Below, one piece after another: positions 1 to 5,871 of a stretch of 5,871 nt of DNA (position 1 is the stretch's first letter; each line of letters starts with the position of its first letter). Made by a program: the position numbers and the translations under genes. This DNA is from Verrucomicrobiales bacterium (lineage in GTDB: Bacteria; Verrucomicrobiota; Verrucomicrobiia; Limisphaerales; UBA9464): positions 1-5,871 of the forward strand of contig DLVS01000285.1 in NCBI GenBank assembly GCA_003445095.1. Reading direction: 5' to 3'. The notes beneath the pieces were generated by a model. It was not told the origin of the DNA, ran no database searches, and saw nothing but the letters and a program-made list of their open reading frames with translations.

Positions 1-3000
1 CCTGACGGAGCCAGGAGATGAATCCGACCTCCTTCATTGGCGAGGGCCCCGGAGAACTCTCCGGCAACCGGTCGGCCGGTTCCATACCGAGCTTCGACGG
101 CGGTTCGGTTTCGGATCGCTACGGCCAACTTTCCAGGTGGCAGCACCCACCCGTTGGGACAGACGAAGTCAATGCCTCCCGAACGCCGGCCCCCTCCCAG
201 CATCGCATACCGTGTCGCCGATCCATTTTTCACTTCTACGAATTCCTCCGCCTCATCGATCTCCGGATGGTAATTGACTTCGGAAACGACCAGGGCGGAA
301 GCGGGCGCCAGATACGTTTGCGGGAGAAAGAAAGCCGACGCTACGGCTGAGCCATTGGCGCCCACGAATCGTTGAGCCCGAAGTTGTGTCGGGACCGTGA
401 GGGACAGGGGCGCCGTGTAACTGACGGCGCCATCGGCCAAAACTCCGCTCGCCGTGATGGGATTCAGCCCATTCGTGGTGAAGTAAATGTTGGGGCCTCC
501 GGAAAGCGTGACCAGGGCGCCGGCACTCAAGATTCCACCGGGAGGACTCATCGTTACGGTGGGTGCGGTTGAAATGGAATAGAGCCCGGCGGACCGAAAA
601 CGACCCACCGCGATTTCATGGATCCGGGGCCAATAAGTAGTCCGCATCCAATTCATCTCTCGCAACCAGTCGTTGCGCTTCAAAGGCACCGTCTGTCGGC
701 TGTCACCCCAACGCGCGGATTCAGCCACAATGCTGAGGTCGATTTCGGCTTGGCGACGTTCCCAGCGCGCGGCGTTTTGTGGGGGTGTCAGGATTCCCAC
801 ACCGGTGGTGAGGGCGATTGCCCGAGCGGCGAAACGCGCTCGGAAAAGACTGCTCGCGCGCAATTTGGAATAGAGAAAGGCGGGTGAGTCCCGGGGACCG
901 CTAACCGACTGGAACGCCTCCCCCGTGTAGGTGGTCGTGGCGGTCAGTGAGATATTGGAAATTTCCTGATCCCACGTGAAAAAGCGAAACCCCTCGCTCG
1001 AGTCGCCTCGACGTCGGGCACTCCACCAATTGTGATTGGGCCAGTCGATCGCACCCGAATAGATATGCAGGATCATGTAATCGATCAGGTTATCTACATC
1101 CAGATAGACCGGTAGTTCCGGAACGCGCAACCCGTCGGGTCCTCGGCCTTGGATCCGCCAATAGGCCGCTTCCGAACCCAGCCCTGCCGCGGCCAACGTG
1201 ATCATTCGGTCCCAGATCACCTTGTCCCCGTTATCAACTTCTCCCCCATCTTTGATGATGTCGAAGTCTTCGGTCGATCCGCCGAAGTTTTCGGCCAGCC
1301 AGGCGGACTCGGTTCGTTCGGCCAGGTTATATTGTCCCCAATAAAGGCCGTTCAGAAAGAGATGGACGTACCGACTGTGACCGCACGGCCAACCGAGCGC
1401 CTGTTGCGTATCTTTCATCCATGGGTCCCTGAGGTAAGTGGCTTTGGAGCGGAGCCAGGGTTCGGCGTCTTCCACGGACCAACCGTCGGTCGAAGAAGCG
1501 CGGAGAGTGATCTCATTGAACGAAGTGACGCGCGTGTCTTCGAAGAGGTGATACCGCAGCCGGGTCGGGCCAAACTCACGCTGGAAGTTCAGTCGGAAAC
1601 TGTGCTTCCGCGCATGCCAATGTTGCCGGCTCAACCCGCCGTGGATTCGGATTCCGGCATCGATCTGGAATCCTGCTTCGCCGTCGGGAAAAACCAGTTC
1701 CGCCGAAGCCGCTCGGACCCATTGATTCCCTTGATCGGCGCTGTTCGGATAAATGCCGGTGACGGGATCGAAGAGATCGTTGACGTCCATGCTGACACAC
1801 AGCGCCGGTAAAGACTCGATGGACTCACGGACCGAATAGCCGGCTGTCGTGCCGCGGATGACCTCGGGATCCATCTCGTAATCGGCCGGAACCGGTTGTC
1901 CCGGCTTCGGCCCGTAGGCGCCGTACACGCCCCAGGTGGCTGGATAGCCTGGAATCTGAGCTGACTGCTGCTCGACCTGACTCGCGAACAAGTAGGTGTG
2001 AGTCTGAACCGCCGACGGCTCGAAATCATCTCGAATAGCCATGGCCCGAATTACCTGAGTCTTGGCCACGGACAGGGTGAGCGACGGGCTGGAACCAGGG
2101 TCGGTCGGTTCGACCACCGTTCCGTGCGTCGCGGTCGGGAGACTTCCGTCGAGTGTGTAGCGAATTCGGGCTCCGGGAGTCCCGCAGGCGAGCGTTACCG
2201 CGATGGGCGCTTCATAAAATCCTCGGCCTGGATTCACCGTGGTCTCGGCGGTCATACCGGCGACGCCCGGACCATTGGGTTCTTCGGGAGTCGGCGACGT
2301 GAAGTATCGCCCGGGCAACACCGTCGCGCCGCTGAGTTCGACCTGGAGCAGAAAATCGGACCCCGACGCGGAATCGTTTACCCCTTCCAGCGCCAGGATA
2401 TTCGTCCCTGGTCGGAGAAATTGCGTCGCGTTGAACACCGTCCAAAGCGCGGGTTCCATTCCTTCGGATTTGGAACGGCTCTGAGTGACTGGGACGTTGT
2501 GCCGGGTAACTTCCGTTCCATTCAGCCAGGCCACAAAGCCGTCGTCATAACGGAGCTTAAGAATCAAGGCGTCGAAGCTGGCATCGGGCGGGACGAGAAA
2601 CGGAATGCGCATTCGGGCTCGAGAACTGGTTCCCTGCATTGAGGAAGTGAGGTCCGTGTTAATCCAGAGCCGGTAACTTCCGATCGACCGCGGCGAGACT
2701 CCCGCGGTCAGAGCCCGGAGGTCCGCAGGGGCCAAGGCTCCGGCCCACACCGCAATCTCATCAAGCTTTCCTGCATAGGTGGACGAGCCGGAGATCGCAC
2801 TCCCGAGCCACAGCGATTTAATTTCCTTCAGCGGGATCGCACCGGATCCGCTGTGCCACAACACGCCGTTCTGCCAGATCTCTTTTCGCGGTCCGTCCTT
2901 GAGGAAGACGTAGTGGTTCCAGCGCCCACGCCATTTCGTAGTATCAGTCTCCTGGCGCGAAATCCGAGTGTCACCGGCACAACAGCCAGCCGTGTCGAAA

Positions 3001-4019
3001 TAGATGACCCCGTCCGACCACGGAAGATGCGCCATGATATTTCGGCTGTCGCCCGACGTGGCTCCGGAGTCGAACCAGAACACGCTATTCACGGCCGGCA
3101 TTTGTGGCCCTCCGTACGCCCAGAGGCTCACCGTCACTTGGTCGAGATTCTGAAGCAGGTCAAAGCCTCCCGTGGATGCCCCATCCACGCGAACGGAAGC
3201 CCCGTTGTTTCCCGGTCCGAGATCTAAGGCTCGATCGCCGGCGCGCCCGCTGCGCCCTCCTCCCGAAACGGTGAACGCGGCGGGGCCAATCAACGTTCCA
3301 TGATGACCGCGGCCGCTGGCATCAACCGCTACGCGAGATTGCTGGATGTCATCGAAGTTCCAATACCCCAGCAGCGCGGGAGCGAGATCGCCGGACAAAT
3401 CGTCGTAGCCCGCGGCGGTGGTTCCTTCAATCCAGTCCTGATCAGCGAACGGCTCTTGGTCTCGCGCACCGGTCCAGTTCGCATCTCCAACGTCCGGCGG
3501 AGGGACACTGATTCGCGCAGGATCTCCGGAAGCAATCAACGGCACAGCTATCTCCCGAAGACCTGTTCCATAGGAGACGTCGGGAAATTGCGCCGGATAA
3601 GCAGGCCGGAAGGCGGTGGCTGGCACTGAACCGGAGGGCGGATAGAGCGCCAAGTATTCTCCTTCTTGCCGCAAGCTGAAGCTCGTGTGCAGTGGCCGAC
3701 CGAGAATCACCCGATCCTTTCCCGAGGCGAAAACGATCAAGCGTCCCCCGGCCGGGAGCTGCACACCGATAGGAAACTTCCATTTGGACGTGTTACCGGC
3801 CGAGTCGGTGAGCCGCCAGCCTCCCAGATCGACGGGTGCCGAATCCGGATTGGTGATCTCGATCCAATCGGAATGATCCCCGTCCTCATCGGTCAGCCCG
3901 TTCGCATTGGCCGCCATGAATTCGCCGATCACAGGTCCTGCCGAAACGGTGCCGGACCAAGGCAACGGCAGAAAGGCGACGAACGCCAAGACGAGAACGC
4001 GGGGTAACGGGAACGCCAT
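1..4019 (-). CDS. Secreted multidomain CotH-kinase family protein with lamin-tail, LamG and chitobiase-C domains (C-terminus beyond the window)
   Basis: A single frame stays open from ATG at 4019 to the left edge (1339 complete codons). The start is well fixed: an in-frame TAG lies at 4037-4035 and a Sec signal peptide follows immediately (basic R7, hydrophobic 8-21, likely cleavage after V25-S26-A27). No clear Shine-Dalgarno is visible. Domains in order: lamin-tail about 28-130 (GEFMAAN, DWIEITNP, DLGGWRL); a W182...F191...W196...GYDD207 segment; LamG/concanavalin-like about 219-435 (YWNFDD, then DEIAVW 420-425); a beta module 445-562 (RYDDGFVAWLNG 490-501); chitobiase-C 585-680 (IRYTLDGSLPT); CotH kinase about 737-1110; a second chitobiase-C about 1153-1228 (IYFTTNGLNPIT); a second lamin-tail from about 1238, cut by the edge. 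Kinase-like residues visible are K805, R864-D865, YNLAER 897-902, D992-W993...N997, and W1016-D1017. CotH of Bacillus phosphorylates spore-coat proteins; the target here is unknown. Presumably it acts outside the inner membrane. Family assignment is firm; function is inferred. Confidence 0.93.
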   Translation of the reverse strand, partial: MAFPLPRVLVLAFVAFLPLPWSGTVSAGPVIGEFMAANANGLTDEDGDHSDWIEITNPDSAPVDLGGWRLTDSAGNTSKWKFPIGVQLPAGGRLIVFASGKDRVILGRPLHTSFSLRQEGEYLALYPPSGSVPATAFRPAYPAQFPDVSYGTGLREIAVPLIASGDPARISVPPPDVGDANWTGARDQEPFADQDWIEGTTAAGYDDLSGDLAPALLGYWNFDDIQQSRVAVDASGRGHHGTLIGPAAFTVSGGGRSGRAGDRALDLGPGNNGASVRVDGASTGGFDLLQNLDQVTVSLWAYGGPQMPAVNSVFWFDSGATSGDSRNIMAHLPWSDGVIYFDTAGCCAGDTRISRQETDTTKWRGRWNHYVFLKDGPRKEIWQNGVLWHSGSGAIPLKEIKSLWLGSAISGSSTYAGKLDEIAVWAGALAPADLRALTAGVSPRSIGSYRLWINTDLTSSMQGTSSRARMRIPFLVPPDASFDALILKLRYDDGFVAWLNGTEVTRHNVPVTQSRSKSEGMEPALWTVFNATQFLRPGTNILALEGVNDSASGSDFLLQVELSGATVLPGRYFTSPTPEEPNGPGVAGMTAETTVNPGRGFYEAPIAVTLACGTPGARIRYTLDGSLPTATHGTVVEPTDPGSSPSLTLSVAKTQVIRAMAIRDDFEPSAVQTHTYLFASQVEQQSAQIPGYPATWGVYGAYGPKPGQPVPADYEMDPEVIRGTTAGYSVRESIESLPALCVSMDVNDLFDPVTGIYPNSADQGNQWVRAASAELVFPDGEAGFQIDAGIRIHGGLSRQHWHARKHSFRLNFQREFGPTRLRYHLFEDTRVTSFNEITLRASSTDGWSVEDAEPWLRSKATYLRDPWMKDTQQALGWPCGHSRYVHLFLNGLYWGQYNLAERTESAWLAENFGGSTEDFDIIKDGGEVDNGDKVIWDRMITLAAAGLGSEAAYWRIQGRGPDGLRVPELPVYLDVDNLIDYMILHIYSGAIDWPNHNWWSARRRGDSSEGFRFFTWDQEISNISLTATTTYTGEAFQSVSGPRDSPAFLYSKLRASSLFRARFAARAIALTTGVGILTPPQNAARWERRQAEIDLSIVAESARWGDSRQTVPLKRNDWLREMNWMRTTYWPRIHEIAVGRFRSAGLYSISTAPTVTMSPPGGILSAGALVTLSGGPNIYFTTNGLNPITASGVLADGAVSYTAPLSLTVPTQLRAQRFVGANGSAVASAFFLPQTYLAPASALVVSEVNYHPEIDEAEEFVEVKNGSATRYAMLGGGRRSGGIDFVCPNGWVLPPGKLAVAIRNRTAVEARYGTGRPVAGEFSGALANEGGRIHLLAPS

Positions 4020-4138
4020 CGAACTGAGCGGAACCTATCGGAGGTGCGGGCTGGTGTCACACCTCGCGGATTCGCGAGGGACTCGTTGGCGACGCCCAAT
4101 GCAGTCGCAGATCCAGGACACCGATGTCGGCTAGAGAA
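4020..4138 (-). promoter_or_regulatory. Intergenic leader between phosphoesterase and CotH gene
   Basis: A 119-base gap separates the phosphoesterase stop codon from the CotH-protein start. I see no confident -35/-10 pair and no purine-rich ribosome binding site ahead of the ATG at 4019. The gap does hold small palindromes (4053-4063, 4062-4079, 4088-4096). It could be the leader of a separate transcript or the spacer of a two-gene operon; the sequence does not decide. Confidence 0.3.
4062..4079. repeat. GC-rich hairpin, 7-bp perfect stem with 4-base loop
   Basis: cctcgcg (4062-4068) pairs perfectly with cgcgagg (4073-4079) around the loop gatt. On the minus strand it lies 59 bases after the phosphoesterase stop and 42 bases before the CotH-protein start. 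No T-run follows on either strand, so it is not a classical intrinsic terminator. It overlaps by two bases a second small palindrome, ggtgt-c-acacc (4053-4063), so the two could be alternative structures or a protein-binding site. The symmetry is seen directly; any role is a guess. Confidence 0.4.
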
Positions 4139-5164
4139 TCACGCGGGCTTCCAGTGCGTGCCGTCGGCGAAGACGGTGATCTGGGTGTAAGCGCCTCTCA
4201 CCAAGTCGAGCTCAATTAGCTTGGCGCCCTTGCGGACTTTCTCCCCGCCGTATCCGGCGTGACCCGTTGCCCGGCCATAAACAAGATCCACGTCTCGCGC
4301 GCGGACCGCGTAGTCGTTGACGTGATCATGTCCACAGAAACAGGCGCGGATCGATCGACGCTCGGCTAACACCGGCAATGCTCGCCCCGATTCCTTTTCG
4401 AAACACACCTCCTCATGGCACAGGCCAGGGGTCTGGCGAGGCCGGTAGAGTGTTTTCTGGTCGAGCAACGGGATGTGGAAGAACGCCAGGGCTGGCGCTG
4501 CTGTCTGACCGCTCGCGTCGAGTTCTGCCTGAGTGCGTCGGAGCCAAGCCAATTGCCAGTCGGTGAGGCCGAACTGATTACTGTTCATCACCCCCAGTTG
4601 TGCGGCGGGCCTGCCTGGGGCGGAGGCGGTGCGAATCTCAATGCGATAATCGCCATGAGTCGCGCCGCCGCGATAGAGAGAATTGCGCGCCGCTTCCAGG
4701 GAATCGTGCCCCCGTTGGAAATCGTCCAACTGGTCGTGGTTACCCCAGCAAGTCGCCCAGGGAACCTCGAGTCGCTCAAGTTTGGGCAAGATGTGTTCCA
4801 ATGAGGCCTGACCGCGGCCTCCGGGATTGTCATGCCAAAGGTCACCGGTGGCCATGATCAGGTCCGGCCGAAAGTGGCGGACCAATGCTTGCCAATCACG
4901 TTCGGTGGCCTGGTCGTCGTTCGTGATCGTCAGACCCTTTTCCACGCCGCAAAAGAAGTGATTGTCGGTCAGTTGCAGAATCCGGACTCCTTGCCGACGG
5001 CCCATGTCTAGCGTAGCCACTCCATCACCGGGGCGAGCGCGCCGGGTGCTCCGCCCGATGACGGGAGGAGTGCCGGCGGAATCGGTCGCTTCCAAGGCTG
5101 GCGCCGCCAGCAACGATCCCAAGGCCAGTGGCGTGGCCCGGACAAACTCACGTCGTGAAATCAT
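4139..5164 (-). CDS. Tat-exported calcineurin-like metallophosphoesterase (Dcr2/PAP28-29-like)
   Basis: A 341-residue protein predicted to hydrolyse phosphoesters with a two-metal centre, after export across the inner membrane. The start at 5164 is chosen because it begins a twin-arginine signal: SRREFVR at residues 3-9, then a hydrophobic stretch 11-23 with small residues allowing cleavage near 23-26. The frame is open upstream to 5317, but that would bury the signal. All core family motifs are present in order: D67-N-H69, G107-D108, G141-N-H-D144, H230 (FFHIP) and G278-H-D-H281. The run GHDHVNDY and the following LVYGRATGHAGYG resemble the Dcr2 and plant PAP28/29-like branch, so the enzyme looks catalytically intact. 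The length suits a stand-alone catalytic domain plus signal. The substrate (phosphoprotein, nucleotide or phosphodiester) cannot be read from sequence. No strong Shine-Dalgarno precedes the start. It stands alone or leads the CotH-protein gene 119 bases downstream. Confidence 0.92.
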   Translation of the reverse strand: MISRREFVRATPLALGSLLAAPALEATDSAGTPPVIGRSTRRARPGDGVATLDMGRRQGVRILQLTDNHFFCGVEKGLTITNDDQATERDWQALVRHFRPDLIMATGDLWHDNPGGRGQASLEHILPKLERLEVPWATCWGNHDQLDDFQRGHDSLEAARNSLYRGGATHGDYRIEIRTASAPGRPAAQLGVMNSNQFGLTDWQLAWLRRTQAELDASGQTAAPALAFFHIPLLDQKTLYRPRQTPGLCHEEVCFEKESGRALPVLAERRSIRACFCGHDHVNDYAVRARDVDLVYGRATGHAGYGGEKVRKGAKLIELDLVRGAYTQITVFADGTHWKPA

Positions 5165-5256
5165 GACGTTGACTGTGCGCCGGATGACGGTGGATTCAAC
5201 TCCGCTGTGATTCACCCTACTCGACATCCACCCCCGATAGACTTCTTGAGGCGGGA

Positions 5257-5267
5257 GCACGCCGTGC
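5257..5267. repeat. Short palindrome gcacg-c-cgtgc
   Basis: Two perfect 5-base half-sites flank one central base, about 93 bases upstream of the phosphoesterase start. It could be an operator half-site arrangement, but palindromes of this size are expected by chance in GC-rich DNA. No other copy was noticed in the window. Confidence 0.2.
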
Positions 5268-5307
5268 AATTCCACAGCGAGGCGGTTGTGGAAATTTGAT
5301 ATATCCC

Positions 5308-5353
5308 GGAAAAGCACTCCCGAGAATTTTCCCCCGTCGTTACCTTGGGAAAA
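5308..5353 (-). repeat. Three-part inverted repeat just downstream of glgA, possible transcript-end structure
   Basis: Read on the minus strand, TTTTCCC (5353-5347) begins 9 bases after the glgA stop codon, is followed by GGGAAAA (5333-5327) and then TTTTCC (5313-5308). The middle segment can pair perfectly with either the first (7 bp, 13-base loop) or the last (6 bp, 13-base loop), giving two mutually exclusive hairpins. The first is well placed for a glgA transcript end, but no run of T follows it, so an intrinsic terminator is only weakly supported. Confidence 0.35.
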
Positions 5354-5362
5354 GAGAGCTCG

Positions 5363-5871
5363 TCACACCCCGTGAAGTACTTCCTCGTAAAGCTCAACGT
5401 AGCGCGCCGCTTGTCGGGTCCAGGAGAGATCGGCGTGCATGCCGTTCTGACGAAAGTGATTCAACGCCTCCGGTTGCGCGAACAAGGCAATCGCCTTCCG
5501 CAACGCGTTGGCCAGCGCGACTGAAGTGGCATCGTGAAACTTGATTCCCGTGGCGCCGTCGTGGTTCTCCCGAGGATCGATCACGGAATCCTGCAGCCCG
5601 CCGGTTCCGCGAACCACAGGCACGGTGCCATAGCGTAAGGAATACATCTGATTGAGCCCGCACGGTTCGAAGCGCGACGGCATGGCAAAGAAATCTGCGC
5701 CGGCTTCGATTCGATGGGAAAGTTGCTGATCGAAGCCGATCCGGACGGCGGCGGACTGGGGGAATTCGCGGGCCAATGATTCGAATCCGGCCTCGAGCTT
5801 CGGGTCGCCGGAACCCAACAAGACAAACTGCAGGCGCTCGCCGGCGCTCAACAGCTCTCGGGTTGCCGTGA
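5363..5871 (-). CDS. glgA: Glycogen/starch synthase, GT5 family, C-terminal part (N-terminus beyond the window)
   Basis: The last 168 codons of an ADP-glucose (or related NDP-glucose) alpha-1,4-glucan synthase, a cytoplasmic enzyme that elongates glycogen. The frame continues off the right edge at codon 5869-5867; full-length GT5 enzymes are about 480 residues, so roughly two thirds are missing. The fragment is the C-terminal Rossmann (GT-B) lobe. It shows the nucleotide-sugar segment FVLLGSGDPK (15-24), then HRIEAGAD (52-59), and the diagnostic SRFEPCGLNQ (65-74), where E68 corresponds to the catalytic glutamate known as E377 in E. coli GlgA. YGTVPVVRGTGGLQDSV (80-96) follows. In E. coli the last block reads VRRTGGL; the R-to-G change here is in a position I believe varies. 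The protein ends normally with a helix and VLHGV before TGA. No other glycogen gene is visible in the window, so operon context is unknown. Confidence 0.95.
   Translation of the reverse strand, partial: TATRELLSAGERLQFVLLGSGDPKLEAGFESLAREFPQSAAVRIGFDQQLSHRIEAGADFFAMPSRFEPCGLNQMYSLRYGTVPVVRGTGGLQDSVIDPRENHDGATGIKFHDATSVALANALRKAIALFAQPEALNHFRQNGMHADLSWTRQAARYVELYEEVLHGV

Larger units (their letters stand above)
5165..5362 (-). promoter_or_regulatory. Intergenic region between glgA and phosphoesterase
   Basis: This 198-base gap should hold the 3' end of the glgA transcript and, if the phosphoesterase has its own promoter, that promoter. An AT-rich patch on the minus strand near 5303-5290 (ATATCAAATTTCC) stands out from the GC-rich surroundings, but no matching -35 element is convincing. 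Inverted repeats at 5308-5353 and 5257-5267 are listed separately. No small gene or RNA is recognisable. Confidence 0.3.

Noticed and set aside
1149..1811. 220-codon plus-strand open frame, including the antisense of the kinase domain
   Set aside because: It lies entirely opposite the well-supported CotH gene, its translation shows no recognisable motif, and GC-rich coding DNA commonly leaves long open antisense frames.
1998..2642. 214-codon plus-strand open frame
   Set aside because: It is a shadow of the chitobiase-C and YDDGFVAWLNG regions of the minus-strand gene; composition is arginine/glycine-rich with no domain signature.
3442..3783. Minus-strand 113-codon frame within the CotH gene
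   Set aside because: It overlaps the lamin-tail coding region in another frame and has a low-complexity R/S-rich translation, so it is not a separate gene or evidence of a frameshift.
5165..5317. Extended start for the phosphoesterase (up to 51 extra residues)
   Set aside because: The extension would place an unrelated stretch ahead of a classic twin-arginine signal that begins at the ATG at 5164.
1..5871. Mobile element, CRISPR array, tRNA/rRNA or defence system
   Set aside because: No transposase or integrase motifs, no direct repeats with regular spacing, and no cloverleaf or rRNA-like sequence were seen. The window is almost fully accounted for by three ordinary genes.

Overview
The window reads as ordinary chromosomal DNA of a Verrucomicrobiota-type bacterium (PVC group). 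It is moderately GC-rich, and all three genes I can support lie on the minus strand. The taxonomic guess rests on the leftmost gene. Its architecture (lamin-tail, LamG, FDDSxW/YDDGFVAYLNG-like module, chitobiase-C, CotH kinase, chitobiase-C, lamin-tail) is, from general knowledge, a hallmark of large secreted proteins in Verrucomicrobiota and relatives. This is inference, not a database result.

Layout in transcription order (right to left): 5871-5363 is the C-terminal third of a GT5 glycogen/starch synthase (glgA), cut by the window edge. 5362-5165 is a 198-base gap with several small inverted repeats. 5164-4139 is a complete Tat-exported calcineurin-like metallophosphoesterase of the Dcr2/PAP28-29-like type. 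4138-4020 is a 119-base gap with a 7-bp GC-rich hairpin. 4019-1 is one uninterrupted reading frame of at least 1339 codons, without its C-terminus, encoding a secreted multidomain CotH-kinase protein. It fills two thirds of the window and has no stop codon in my codon-by-codon reading.

Function: glgA is housekeeping glycogen synthesis in the cytoplasm and probably unrelated to the other two. The phosphoesterase and the CotH protein both carry export signals (twin-arginine and Sec respectively), lie in the same direction 119 bases apart, and have opposite predicted chemistries (phosphoester hydrolysis and protein phosphorylation). An extracytoplasmic kinase/phosphatase pair is a reasonable but untested idea and the most interesting feature here. 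I see no RNA gene, CRISPR array, insertion sequence, toxin-antitoxin or phage-defence system. Large plus-strand open frames across 18-4134 are shadows of the minus-strand gene.
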